From Acidobacteriaceae bacterium (GTDB taxonomy: Bacteria > Acidobacteriota > Terriglobia > Terriglobales > Acidobacteriaceae), in assembly GCA_003151335.1 (NCBI GenBank), contig PLXE01000035.1, positions 24,847 to 62,715 of the forward strand: a stretch of DNA of 37,869 nt, given 5' to 3'. Made by a program: the position numbers and the translations under genes. How positions within the stretch are numbered: the stretch's first letter is position 1; each line of letters begins with the position of its first letter. Under the pieces are notes generated by a model. It saw nothing but the letters and a program-made list of their open reading frames with translations. It did no database searches and was not told the DNA's origin. Positions 16,315-25,020 of this stretch are shown piece after piece.

Positions 16315-19140
16315 CTAGTTCAAACTTTTATACTCGGTTCGGGCGGCCTTGAGGACAGGCAGATTGGCATCGGCACCCTTCCACAGTCGAAGGAAATCTT
16401 CGTATCGCCTGCGCGCAGACGCGGTGTCGCCGCTGATGCCTGCAGCACGCGCCAATTGGAGCCGTGCAAGGGAACCAATCACAAAGTTCAGGACGACACC
16501 GCGATGATCAAGGACCTTCTGAAACTCTCCGGCTGCCTCGTGCCCACGCCCTAACTTTAGATAGGCCTCGCCACGAAGATAAGCGGGGTACATATGTCCC
16601 TGCAACCCGTTTCCCAGTTCGTAAGGGATGGTCTCTTCCAGTAACTCGATGGCTTTATTGGCATTGTTTTTCTGCAGCTCGATAGCAGCTCGTATAGTGG
16701 GCAGCCAGTAATTCTGCACCATGGTGCCGCGGGGATATTCTGCATCGAGCTTGGATGCGATTTTTTCGGCTTCGGCTATTTGTCCGGCCCGGGCCAACGC
16801 CAGTGCAATCTGGAGCTCGACATCTCTGCCGCGGCTCATCTCCAGCGCGTCAGAAGCAATGGCCCGTGCCTGAACTTTGTTCCCGACTTCGGCTTCGTAC
16901 AGCGCCGCATTGGCCTTCCACCCAGCGGCCGTTTCCGGCGCGTCGGCATTCTTGGCCGACTGCGCTGCTCGCTTGGTAAAACTCCGCGCGCGATCCAATC
17001 GGCCATAAAACGCCTCGGTATCCGATTCGGCGGAGAGCAATGCGTCTTCAGCTCCCGGTTTTCCCATGGCCCACTCTAACTGCTTTTGCATGGTCTCGCT
17101 GTCGCCCTCGAGGAAAGCGGTGTAGTAGCGATAAAGGCCGAGAAAATTGTTGTCTAGTTTGCGCTTGCGCGCTTCTTCAAAAACATCCTTGGCTTTCTCA
17201 GCCTGGTCGAGCGCGAGATAATCGCCCATGAGAGCAGTAAAAGCATTAACATTATTCGGTTGCAGTTGCAGAACCGTTTTTTCTTCCTCTATCGCTTTGT
17301 CGTATTGGCCCATATCAGAATAGTTACCGCCCAGATCTTGGTGCGGCCGGTGGTCGTCGGGATAGACCTGGATCCAATCGAGATAGGTTTGATTTGCCTT
17401 CTCCATTTCACCGGTCACCGAGTAGTAATAGTCCCCCTCGATATGGAACCTCTCGCGCTGACTGCTCACATGATCACGAAGTTCATAGGCCTTGCGGGAA
17501 TTCTCCATCGAGAGCGTCGCCTCGCCCAAGTCGATATAGGCGGCGCCCAAGGCGGCATAGGCGTCGGCGAACTCAGGATCAAGTTCGATGGCCCGTTTGT
17601 AGAATGGCACGGCAGCGCCGGATCCCTGCGAACCTTTCATCTTGAGGCCCATAGCGTACGCCTGGATCGCTTCAAGGGACGCAGTAGTGGCTTGGGGCAA
17701 CGGCGGTGCGCTGTTCTTTTCCACCGACGCTAATGATTCGCCGAGCTTTTGCCGTAGCTCGTTACTTGCTCCCTTGAGCGCCGCTAATACCTTTTCCTTG
17801 CTATCAGCATCAGCATCCGCGCTTGCCAGCATTGTTCCCGTCACACAGCTCATGGTGCGCAGATCGAGATGATATCGCTCGCCCACTTTGGCAATGGAAG
17901 CTGCCAAGAGCGCTTTGTTGCCGTTGCGCAGACAGACCTGTTTCGCCAAATCTCGAGTCAGGCGCTCGTCTGGCTGGCGTTTCATCAACTTCAAGGTTTC
18001 GCTGACGGTTTGGTCGGGGAGCACGTTCAAATACTGGGAATCTTGCAGATCATTGGTGAGCGCTAATTTCAAGGTGGCATCCCAGCCGCTCTCCCCAGTT
18101 CGATTGTCGAAATCAGCCACAACAATCGTGTCCTTTTCGTGGAACTTGCTCCCGTGGTGAAGATACCTGACGCCGACGGCAACCACAGCAGCAAGCAAGA
18201 TAATCGCGATCAGCGCTAGCTTCCTCCACTTCTCTGTGGCGTGCGCTGCCGCCGCCGAACGGTGCGGGCCCGAATCCCGCTTCAGTCGCTGCAAATCCGC
18301 TCGCATGTCCGCCGCGTGCTGGTAACGCAGTTCCCGATCTTTCTCCAGCGCGCGACGGATGATGTCTTCCAGCTCGGCTGACATACTCGGATTCAGTTGC
18401 GAAGGGGGCTGCGGATTCTTCGTCAGAATCTCCGAACAAATCACGGCCGAGCTTTCGCCCTGGAACGGCATCTTGCCCGTAGCCATCTCGTAGAGCACTG
18501 CGCCGAACGAGAACAGGTCGGTGCGGGTGTCCAGCTCCTTGGCCCGTACCTGCTCCGGCGACATGTAGTCCACCGTGCCCAGCATGGCCCCCGGGCTGGA
18601 TAGACACTCTTCACTGGCCGTCAGGGTCGCGGCCGGGACGGCACCAACTGCTGGCCGGCCCCGCTCTGCCAAACTCACTTTCGCCAGGCCGAAGTCGAGG
18701 ACCTTGGCTTGTCCGCGCTCGGTTACAAGAATATTGGCGGGCTTGATGTCGCGATGAACGATGCCCGACTGATGGGCAGCGTCCAGCGCATCTGCGATGT
18801 CAATCGCCAGGGTCAGCAGTAGTTCCGATTCCATCGGCCGGCCGCCGATGCGATGCTTCAGCGTCATTCCATCGAGGAACTCCATGGCGATGAACGCTCG
18901 ACCGCCCTCCTGGTCAATGTCGTAGATGGTGCAGATGTTGGGATGGTTCAGCGCCGAGGCGGCGCGAGCTTCGCGTCGGAAGCGCTCCAGCGCATGCCGG
19001 TCGTGAGCTAAATCGTCGGGAAGAAACTTGAGGGCGACGAAGCGGCCGAGACGTGTATCCTCGGCCTTGTAGACCACGCCCATCCCACCGCCGCCAAGCT
19101 TCTCGATGATGCGGTAGTGCGAGATGATCTGTTCGATCAT
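16315..19140 (-). CDS. Membrane Ser/Thr protein kinase with TPR region (paralogue)
   Basis: This 941-residue paralogue of the protein at 9981-12851 has its first 70-odd residues identical and nearly the whole kinase domain matching. LGGGGMG, Lys38 in [15 protein letters not shown] and [10 protein letters not shown] are all present. A single hydrophobic helix ([17 protein letters not shown]) follows, then a [25 protein letters not shown] module and TPR units (for example [25 protein letters not shown]). The TPR half has diverged much more than the kinase half, suggesting the two proteins read different inputs but share catalytic properties. Its upstream region is also a repeat of the one upstream of the first kinase. 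No strong ribosome-binding site precedes the ATG at 19140. Confidence 0.92.
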   Translation of the reverse strand: MIEQIISHYRIIEKLGGGGMGVVYKAEDTRLGRFVALKFLPDDLAHDRHALERFRREARAASALNHPNICTIYDIDQEGGRAFIAMEFLDGMTLKHRIGGRPMESELLLTLAIDIADALDAAHQSGIVHRDIKPANILVTERGQAKVLDFGLAKVSLAERGRPAVGAVPAATLTASEECLSSPGAMLGTVDYMSPEQVRAKELDTRTDLFSFGAVLYEMATGKMPFQGESSAVICSEILTKNPQPPSQLNPSMSAELEDIIRRALEKDRELRYQHAADMRADLQRLKRDSGPHRSAAAAHATEKWRKLALIAIILLAAVVAVGVRYLHHGSKFHEKDTIVVADFDNRTGESGWDATLKLALTNDLQDSQYLNVLPDQTVSETLKLMKRQPDERLTRDLAKQVCLRNGNKALLAASIAKVGERYHLDLRTMSCVTGTMLASADADADSKEKVLAALKGASNELRQKLGESLASVEKNSAPPLPQATTASLEAIQAYAMGLKMKGSQGSGAAVPFYKRAIELDPEFADAYAALGAAYIDLGEATLSMENSRKAYELRDHVSSQRERFHIEGDYYYSVTGEMEKANQTYLDWIQVYPDDHRPHQDLGGNYSDMGQYDKAIEEEKTVLQLQPNNVNAFTALMGDYLALDQAEKAKDVFEEARKRKLDNNFLGLYRYYTAFLEGDSETMQKQLEWAMGKPGAEDALLSAESDTEAFYGRLDRARSFTKRAAQSAKNADAPETAAGWKANAALYEAEVGNKVQARAIASDALEMSRGRDVELQIALALARAGQIAEAEKIASKLDAEYPRGTMVQNYWLPTIRAAIELQKNNANKAIELLEETIPYELGNGLQGHMYPAYLRGEAYLKLGRGHEAAGEFQKVLDHRGVVLNFVIGSLARLQLARAAGISGDTASARRRYEDFLRLWKGADANLPVLKAARTEYKSLN

Positions 19141-19375
19141 ATAAGGATGTCTGGCCTTAGGTTAACTCATGTTAGAGGCGCGACATCTGCTAGTCAACGA
19201 ATGATCAGTTGCCCTGAATGTCGGCGAACAGCAAGTTGCCCAGAAGCCGCCGCGCTGCTCCGCGCGGCAGGAAAGACGATGCGCGTACGGCTGCTGGAGG
19301 CCTTGGAGAACGACTGAAAGTGCCCCTGAATGGCGCAAAAATGCGCCGTGGTCAATACCAAACCACGTTTCCGCG
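18271..19375. repeat. Direct repeat, right copy (kinase 5' half plus upstream)
   Basis: This is the partner of 11982-13090, with matching upstream DNA including the shared GTTAACTCATGTTAGAGGCG segment and CGAATGATCAGTTGCC. Recombination between the two would delete the 6.3 kb of mobile debris between them. Confidence 0.8.
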
Positions 19376-19437
19376 CCTTCGGGCGCAACGTGGGGCAACG
19401 TAGGGCGGTTTCCGGACCGCTGTAGGCGGCTCGCCTC
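19290..19437. repeat. Dispersed structured repeat, copy B
   Basis: This copy shows three hairpins in series. GGCGCA / TGCGCC is at 19332-19347 with an AAAA loop. CGTGGT / ACCACG is at 19347-19367. CCACGTT, a 3-nt bulge, then GCGCC-TTCG-GGCGC and AACGTGG span 19363-19393. The second and third share the bases CCACG, so they cannot both form. The 3' palindrome seen in copies C and D is absent here. Confidence 0.75.
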
Positions 19438-19585
19438 AACTCACGCAAAGCCCTGTTCTCGTCAAAGTGACGCTCTACTTCCGGGTTGCCCGTCATCCAC
19501 CAAGTGAGCGGTCACTCGTGATATGACGATTGATGATGAGCCGGTCTTCTGTGTTAGTATGCGCTGACTTATGGAAGGAGCCTCC

Positions 19586-20011
19586 ATGAAGCGCATCAAC
19601 TTTTTGGTTGGGGTCACATTGGCACTGGGCGTCGCGCTGGGGTTGCTGGGTAGCCAGATGTTGAGCGCCCAAGACAATTTGAAAAGCGGCACCGTGCTGC
19701 AACGAACGGCACTGAAGAGCGCGCCGGGGTGGGAAGCCATCTTGGTGCAGCGTATCGTGCCACCCGGCGCAGAGAGCGGCAAGCACACGCAATCGGGCAA
19801 CGAGATCGTGTATATCCAGGAGGGCTCGGTGATCTTGGAGGTTCAGGGCAAGACCGCTGTGACTCTGAAGGCAGGCGAGGCGTTCACCACCGCGGCCGGC
19901 GAAGTGCACAACGTGAAGAATGCCAGCAGCAGCGCGCCTGCGAAGGCGCTGGCCTTCTACGTTGCCAAAAAGGGCGCTCGTCTCGAGGACCTCTCGGTTC
20001 CGGCTAAGTAA
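19586..20011 (+). CDS. Membrane-anchored or secreted cupin-domain protein
   Basis: This 141-residue protein has an N-terminal hydrophobic segment (about residues 5-27, then LSAQ) acting as signal peptide or anchor. A single cupin barrel follows. The first cupin motif reads GAESGKHTQSGNEIVYIQEG and the second GEAFTTAAGEVHNVKN. The usual second histidine of motif 1 is Gln and the Pro of motif 2 is Ala, but one His and Glu of motif 1 and the His of motif 2 remain, so metal binding is possible. The function of such periplasmic cupins is not known. The ATG at 19586 is preferred over 19571 because GGAAGGAG lies 5 nt upstream. A TTGATG / TAGTAT pair at 19530-19560 is a weak promoter candidate with a long 19-nt spacer. 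Confidence 0.85.
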   Translation: MKRINFLVGVTLALGVALGLLGSQMLSAQDNLKSGTVLQRTALKSAPGWEAILVQRIVPPGAESGKHTQSGNEIVYIQEGSVILEVQGKTAVTLKAGEAFTTAAGEVHNVKNASSSAPAKALAFYVAKKGARLEDLSVPAK

Positions 20012-20252
20012 GTACCGCACATGCACGGTTTGGTCAGAACACCGTAGTCGACGTAACAAATCGTTGACCGTGTATTGACCACACGAAAGACGCTACTCTC
20101 GCTGCACGCAATTGCGGAAATATCACGCGCTATCTCAACCGGACGTATCATGTGCTGCCGACAAAAACTGAAATGGCGTATTGCTGCCGAAGACAGTTGG
20201 GTGTACCTTACTTGCCACTTAGGAGATCAGAAGGGAGATCTCGGTCAAGGTC

Positions 20253-20834
20253 ATGTGGAAGTCATCGCGAAGCGGAGATGAAGTCTCGACGCCAGATAAA
20301 GAGACGAGCACGCCCTCTTCTAAATCAATTCCGGCTGCGAGTGCGCCATCGTCCGCGGCTGAAGCTCTGCGTAGCCACAGCGTGCAAAGCCACCCCACCA
20401 CCTTCGTTGGAAAGTTGCTGGTGGTGAAAGGCGAACTTTCGGGCAATGAAGCCTTGGTTGTGGACGGCGAAGTGGAGGGCTCGATCACGCTGCACGGTCA
20501 GCGCCTGACGGTCCGTCCCGATGGCCGCATACGCGGCAATATCGAGGCCCGCCATGTGATTCTGCAGGGGCGGGTGGAAGGTGACATCCAGGCCAGCGAT
20601 CGCGTCGAATTGTTTAGAAGTGCATCCTTGACGGGCGACGTCTCGACCGCGCGGATTTCGATCGAAGAGGGCGCCTTCTTCAAGGGCAGACTTGACATCA
20701 AGAAGCCGGAAGCTGCTCTAATGATCGCGACGAAACCCCGGGCAACCGCAGCCATTCCGGTGGCCAGCACCTCGCAACAGGGATCGCTTCTCGAAGGGGC
20801 TGCTGAGAAATCGGGCAAAAGTTGGTATAAGTAG
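20253..20834 (+). CDS. Bactofilin (polymer-forming cytoskeletal protein)
   Basis: This 193-residue protein has a disordered Ser/Pro/Ala-rich N-terminus (about 1-45). The bactofilin right-handed beta-helix follows at about 48-155: FVGKLLVVKGELSGNEALVV, then GEVEGSI, then LTVRPDGRIRGNIEARHVIL, then GRVEGDIQASDRVEL, then DVSTARISIEEGAFFKGRLD. The repeating V-x-G-x-I/V pattern and the G-x-I spacing are diagnostic. Bactofilins self-assemble into filaments without nucleotide, typically at the inner membrane, and organise envelope or cell-shape processes. The C-terminal tail (about 160-193) is low complexity. The ATG at 20253 has only a weak AAGG site. It follows the cupin gene by 240 bp in the same direction. 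Confidence 0.9.
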   Translation: MWKSSRSGDEVSTPDKETSTPSSKSIPAASAPSSAAEALRSHSVQSHPTTFVGKLLVVKGELSGNEALVVDGEVEGSITLHGQRLTVRPDGRIRGNIEARHVILQGRVEGDIQASDRVELFRSASLTGDVSTARISIEEGAFFKGRLDIKKPEAALMIATKPRATAAIPVASTSQQGSLLEGAAEKSGKSWYK

Positions 20835-21006
20835 CTTGTAGTTCACTTGCGCCAAAGGATCTCGAAAAGCCCTCTCAGGGCTCGTAACTTATCGCGCCAA
20901 TGCCCAGCCTGACCGAACGAGATCTGGAACCCGTCGAGGGAGAATATCAGCTCACTTGGTGAGAAATCGCCTTCGCACGAATTGAAAGCGTAGTTGAGAC
21001 TGGAGC

Positions 21007-21166
21007 GAGAACGTTCTCCAAGGGCTCCAGCAGTGGTGCAGAAATACGCCGTGGTCGATGCAAACCACGTTTCCGCGCCCCCGGGCCCAACGTGGGGCAA
21101 CGTAGGGCGGTTTCCGGGCGCTTTACGCGGCTCGCCGAATGCGCCGAATCGGCGACTTCGAGCTGC
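21007..21166. repeat. Dispersed structured repeat, copy C
   Basis: This copy begins with a perfect 12-bp palindrome (GAGAACGTTCTC, 21007-21018) enclosed by CTGGAGC at 21000-21006 and GCTCCAG at 21024-21030. A segment that is collinear in copies A, B and D is therefore inverted here. It then has GCAGAAATAC, CGTGGT / ACCACG, CCACGTT / AACGTGG, and CGCCGA-A-TCGGCG near its 3' end. It ends with CTTCGAGCTGC, as copy D does. Confidence 0.75.
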
Positions 21167-21332
21167 GTTTGCGGCGCATCGAGCAATTCCAGCACTTAAG
21201 ATGGACGCCCGGGGCACTAATACTCGTCACCAATTCGTCACCAAAATCAGGCTGTTTTGGCGTGTTTCACAGTCCTGTGTAGGCGGAAAAACAAAGCGAG
21301 CAATGGGTTTTTGGACCATGAATTCAAATTTC

Positions 21333-21374
21333 ACACGTTGGAAGTCACAGGTTCGAATCCTGTAGCGCCCACCA
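21333..21374 (+). tRNA. 3' remnant of a tRNA gene
   Basis: The sequence has a perfect T arm (ACAGG, loop TTCGAAT, CCTGT, 21347-21363). The 3' acceptor strand AGCGCCC, discriminator A and an encoded CCA end at 21374. The expected 5' partner GGGCGCT and D arm are not present upstream, and no anticodon stem can be drawn, so the amino acid cannot be assigned. A 3' tRNA fragment without its 5' half is the usual scar left by an element integrated into a tRNA gene. Confidence 0.7.
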
Positions 21375-21411
21375 TCCAACTCACTGTAGCAACAGAGCTC
21401 CGCATGGGTGT

Positions 21412-22374
21412 TTATTCCGGCTTTCCTGTGTAGTGTTCTTTCGCATGCACCGCCGCGCGGTCTTCCGCCGACTCCAGATGCGTGAACACTTCGGCCGGCA
21501 CGCTGAGTTCCTGCGGCAAACGTTCTTCCAGCACGGTTGCCAGCCGATGTGCCTCCCCAACGGCCATTGCGTGCGGGAATAAGAGGTGAACCTCGATGAT
21601 CTGCCGGTATCCTGTTGTGCGGTAGCGTACGCCGTGATATTGCAAACCCAGCTCGCTGCAAATGGCGTCGAGCTTGCCACGGATCTCTTTTCCAACGCTC
21701 GGGTCCGAATGGTCAAGCAGTCCGACAGCCGAGCGCCACACCAAGTGCCCTCCTGCCCACAGAATGTTAATCGCCACTGCAATCGCCAGCAGTGGATCGA
21801 AGGGCTTCCAGCTGGTCAGCATCACCAGCCCCAGCCCGGTCACCACGCCGAAACTGGTCCAACTGTCGGTGAGGACATGCCTGCCGTTCGCCTCGAGGAT
21901 GAGGGAGTGGCTGCGCCTCCCCGTTCGTATCAGGTACCACCCCAATCCGGCATTGAGGACACCTGCCGCCAGCACCACCAGCGTGCCTGTTCCCAGGTTC
22001 TCCAGTTGCAGGCCGGCCATCCATTTCTCGATGGCGGCGTACAAAATAAAAATTGCTGCCAGCACGATCATGGCCCCTTCAAATCCGGCGGAGAAAAACG
22101 TAATGCGTTCGTAACCGTAGAGAAACTCCCCCGCCGCCGGCTTGGTGCTAAGACGCAGGCTGAAAGCCGCGAAGGCCACAGCGACCACGTGAATCACCGA
22201 CTCCGCCGCATCTGACAGGATGGCGGCCGAGCCCGTCATGAAGTACGCCGTCATCTTGCTGACCAGCATCAACACGCCGAAGGCCAGCGAGATCCGCATG
22301 GCAAAGCGCATTTCGCGCAGTTCACCTTCGTCGCGGGGCGAGGTGCTTCGCCGAGATGTGATCGCCGTAGTCAC
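21412..22374 (-). CDS. CDF family cation efflux protein
   Basis: This protein belongs to the cation diffusion facilitator family. It has several hydrophobic helices and the substrate-site region AILSDAAESVIH in TM2. HVLTDSWTSFGVV, the HxxxD motif of TM5, is also present. A cytoplasmic C-terminal ferredoxin-like domain follows (VRYRTTGYRQIIEVHLLFP). It likely exports divalent metal such as Zn, Fe or Co by proton antiport. The frame is open further upstream to 22461, but that part is the terminal repeat region of the adjacent IS21 element. I place the start at GTG 22374; Met at 22311 is an alternative. The IS end lies immediately upstream, so the native promoter or first codons may be lost. Confidence 0.82.
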   Translation of the reverse strand: MTTAITSRRSTSPRDEGELREMRFAMRISLAFGVLMLVSKMTAYFMTGSAAILSDAAESVIHVVAVAFAAFSLRLSTKPAAGEFLYGYERITFFSAGFEGAMIVLAAIFILYAAIEKWMAGLQLENLGTGTLVVLAAGVLNAGLGWYLIRTGRRSHSLILEANGRHVLTDSWTSFGVVTGLGLVMLTSWKPFDPLLAIAVAINILWAGGHLVWRSAVGLLDHSDPSVGKEIRGKLDAICSELGLQYHGVRYRTTGYRQIIEVHLLFPHAMAVGEAHRLATVLEERLPQELSVPAEVFTHLESAEDRAAVHAKEHYTGKPE

Positions 22375-22382
22375 AGCTGAGC

Positions 22383-22515
22383 CAGGTGGGGAATCCGGTC
22401 GAAGGTGAACGCGATTCCGCTGTGAAGCCGAACACCATTCCGTTGTGATTCCGAACAGCATTCCGTTCTGAAGGTGAACGCCGATTCCGGTGGGAAGGCG
22501 AACAGTTTTTGTCGC
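22383..22515 (+). repeat. Left end of the IS21-family element with multiple terminal repeats
   Basis: Between the CDF gene and istA there are repeated units built on ATTCCG, GTGAAG and CCGAAC, for example GATTCCGCTGTGAAGCCGAA at about 22413, with partial copies near 22437, 22459 and 22482. Arrays of terminal repeats are typical of IS21-family ends, where they bind IstA. The outermost recognisable bases are CAGGTGGGGAATCCGG. No target duplication could be identified. Confidence 0.65.
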
Positions 22516-22631
22516 CTAGCGGAATGGCGTTCGGCTTGGAGCGGAATGTTTTCCACAGGCGAAACAGCAGGAGGTGCAGCGACGCTGGACAATCACCCGG
22601 CATTGAAACTCCATAAATGAAGGAGGACAGG

Positions 22632-24203
22632 GTGCCGGCTAGGAGAAAGTCCATGCGGAAAATCAAAGAGGTCCTGCGGTTGAGGTTCGAGTTGGGGTTG
22701 GGGCAGCGCCAGATCGCACGCAGTTGCGGAATGGGGCTGGGCACAGTCCACGAGTATCTGGAACGGGCAGTGGCGGTCGGGATCGGTTGGCCGTTGCCGG
22801 AAGGTTTAGGCGAAGAAGAACTGGAAGCCAAGCTGTTTGCGAACCAGCTCGTGCAGGCCGGAGCGGTGCGACAGCGGCCGCAAGCGGATTGGAATGCCAT
22901 CCATCAGCAACTGCAACAACATCGTCATCTGACCCTGCAGTTGGTGTGGGAAGAATACCGGCAAGCGCATCCCGAAGGGTATCGCTACAGTTGGTTTTGT
23001 GAGCGCTATCAACACTGGCGGCGGCACCTGGATGTGGTGCTGCGCCAGGAACACAAAGCCGGGGAGAAGATGTTCGTGGACTGGGCGGGGGCTACGATTC
23101 CCGTCTATGACAGTACGACCGGGCAAGCCTGGCCGGCATCGCTGTTTGTATCTGTGCTGGGCGCCAGTTCCTACACCTACGCAGAAGCGACTCGCGATCA
23201 GCAGTTGGAAGCCTGGATTCAGGCGCACCTCCACGCGCTGGAGTTTTTCGGCGGGGTGCCGACGCTGGCGGTGCCCGATAACACCAAGACGGCCGTCACC
23301 CGAGCCTGCCGCTACGATCCGGATCTGAATCCAACCTATCAAGAGTTCGCGGTGCATTACGGGATGGGAGTCGTGCCCGCACGTCCGTACAAACCACGGG
23401 ACAAGGCCAAGGCCGAAAGCGGAGTGCAAGTATGCGAACGCTGGATTGTGGCGGCGCTGCGAAACCGGAAGTTCTTTAGTCTGCCGGAACTCAACCAGGC
23501 GATCCGCGAACTGTTGGTGCGACTGAACGAGCGTCCTTTCCGCAAGCGGGACGGATCGCGGTCGAGTCTGTTTCACAGCCTTGAGAAACCGGCTCTGGCA
23601 CCGCTACCAGCCGAGCGCTTCGACATGAGCCAGTGGTCGCGTGCCACCGTCAATATCGATTACCACATCGCCTTCGATGGGAACTTTTACAGTGTGCCGT
23701 ACACTCTGGTGCAGCAGGTCGTGGAAGTCCGCTCCACGCCGACCACGGTGGAGATCTTCCACAAGGGCAACCGGATCGCTTCCCACCTGCGCAGTCGCAG
23801 GCGCGGTCAAGCGATCACCCAGAACGAGCACCGCCCCAAGAGCCATCAAGCCCATCTGGAATGGCCGCCATCGCGAATGGTGAACTGGGCACGCAGCATC
23901 GGTCCGAACACGGCCCAGTTGTTCGAGCGAATCCTGAACGAGAAGCCGCACCCGGAGATGGGCTATCGCTCGTGTCTCGGCATCATTCGCCTGGCGCAGC
24001 AGTACTCTCGGCAACGCATGGAAGCCGCAGCGGAACGGGCACTCCTCGCCCAGGCTTGTCGCTATCAGAGCGTGAAGTCGATCTTGAAGAACTCGCTCGA
24101 TGCGGTTCCCTTATCCCCACCACAACCCGGCTCCCCACCCCTGACCCATGACAATGTACGAGGCTCCGACTACTTCGACCAAGGGGGACAGACATCATGC
24201 TGA
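22632..24203 (+). CDS. istA: IS21-family transposase IstA
   Basis: This 523-residue DDE transposase has a helix-turn-helix at the N-terminus (RFELGLGQRQIARSCGMGLG). Its integrase-type core contains Asp150 (FVDWAG), Asp216 (VPDNTK) and Glu262 (KAESGV). It also has the family-typical YKPRDKAKAE and FYSVPYTLV segments. It cuts and joins element ends together with IstB. The GTG at 22632 is chosen because AAGGAGG lies 5 nt upstream and the protein then begins VPARRKSMRKIKEVL, matching related transposases; an in-frame ATG at 22617 precedes the ribosome-binding site. Its last codons overlap the start of istB by 7 nt (ATGCTGA), implying translational coupling. The frame appears full length. Confidence 0.93.
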   Translation: MPARRKSMRKIKEVLRLRFELGLGQRQIARSCGMGLGTVHEYLERAVAVGIGWPLPEGLGEEELEAKLFANQLVQAGAVRQRPQADWNAIHQQLQQHRHLTLQLVWEEYRQAHPEGYRYSWFCERYQHWRRHLDVVLRQEHKAGEKMFVDWAGATIPVYDSTTGQAWPASLFVSVLGASSYTYAEATRDQQLEAWIQAHLHALEFFGGVPTLAVPDNTKTAVTRACRYDPDLNPTYQEFAVHYGMGVVPARPYKPRDKAKAESGVQVCERWIVAALRNRKFFSLPELNQAIRELLVRLNERPFRKRDGSRSSLFHSLEKPALAPLPAERFDMSQWSRATVNIDYHIAFDGNFYSVPYTLVQQVVEVRSTPTTVEIFHKGNRIASHLRSRRRGQAITQNEHRPKSHQAHLEWPPSRMVNWARSIGPNTAQLFERILNEKPHPEMGYRSCLGIIRLAQQYSRQRMEAAAERALLAQACRYQSVKSILKNSLDAVPLSPPQPGSPPLTHDNVRGSDYFDQGGQTSC

Positions 24204-24952
24204 ACCAACCGATGATGGAAAAACTGCTGGCCATGCGGCTGCAAGGCATGGTCGAGGCCCTGAAAACGCAGGAACAAGATCGAGCGATCAACGACCTGAG
24301 TTTCCTCGAACGACTCGCGCTGCTGGTCGATCAACAATGGAGTTGGCGCGAGAACCAGGCACTGGCTCGCAGGCTGAAAGCGGCCAAGCTGAGGGGACCG
24401 GCCTGCGTGGAGGACATCGACTATCGGGCGGCGCGTGGCTTGGACAAGACGGTGGTGCGTGCTCTGGCAAGAGACTCGGCCTGGGTCCGCAATCACGAGA
24501 ACATTTTCGTGTTGGGTCCGACCGGCGTCGGCAAGAGCTTCGTGGCTTCGGCTCTGGCCCAGAAAGCCTGTCGCGACGGCTACTCGGCTCTCTATTTGCG
24601 AGCTGCCGCCTTGCTGCGCGAGCTGGCCCTGGCCCGGGCCGATGGGAGCTTGCGTCACTTCCTGGCTCGACTGGGCCGTATCGATGTTCTGGTCATTGAT
24701 GACTGGGCCATGGCGCCGCTGAATGAAAACGAGCGCCGCGAAGTCTGGGAGATGTGCGAAGATCGCTATCAGACTCGCTCCACCGTCCTCACTTCCCAAC
24801 TCCCGGTCTCGCGCTGGCACGAACAGATCGGCGATCCCACCATCGCCGATGGCATCCTCGACCGTCTGGTTCACAACTCCCACCGCATCGAAATGCGTGG
24901 CGAGTCCATGCGCAAGAAACGCAATCCGCCGCAGGACGAGAAGAAGGAATGA
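24197..24952 (+). CDS. istB: IS21-family transposition helper ATPase IstB
   Basis: This 251-residue AAA+ ATPase, related to DnaC, is the helper of IstA. Walker A reads GPTGVGKSF at about 107-115. Walker B reads VLVIDDW at about 164-170, and sensor 1 is in STVLTSQLPV. The family-typical N-terminal MRLQGMVEAL and C-terminal LDRLVHNSHRIEMRGESMR are present. It remodels target DNA and licenses IstA. The start overlaps istA by 7 nt and has a GGGGG site about 9 nt upstream. After the stop only 68 bp remain before the end of an unrelated convergent gene, so the normal right end of the element is not found next to it. Confidence 0.93.
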   Translation: MLNQPMMEKLLAMRLQGMVEALKTQEQDRAINDLSFLERLALLVDQQWSWRENQALARRLKAAKLRGPACVEDIDYRAARGLDKTVVRALARDSAWVRNHENIFVLGPTGVGKSFVASALAQKACRDGYSALYLRAAALLRELALARADGSLRHFLARLGRIDVLVIDDWAMAPLNENERREVWEMCEDRYQTRSTVLTSQLPVSRWHEQIGDPTIADGILDRLVHNSHRIEMRGESMRKKRNPPQDEKKE

Positions 24953-25020
24953 ACCGAAGCCCAGTGTCGGTGAGTTATGGCGATCCGTCTCCGGACGAAA
25001 GCCGTTCTCCTCTTCAGGCC

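Noticed and set aside
20843-21217. Minus-strand frames across dispersed repeat copy C with the text GNRPTLPHVGPG
   Set aside because: Related text appears at every repeat copy in differing frames and with stops. The conservation is at DNA/RNA level (hairpins), so a protein is unlikely.
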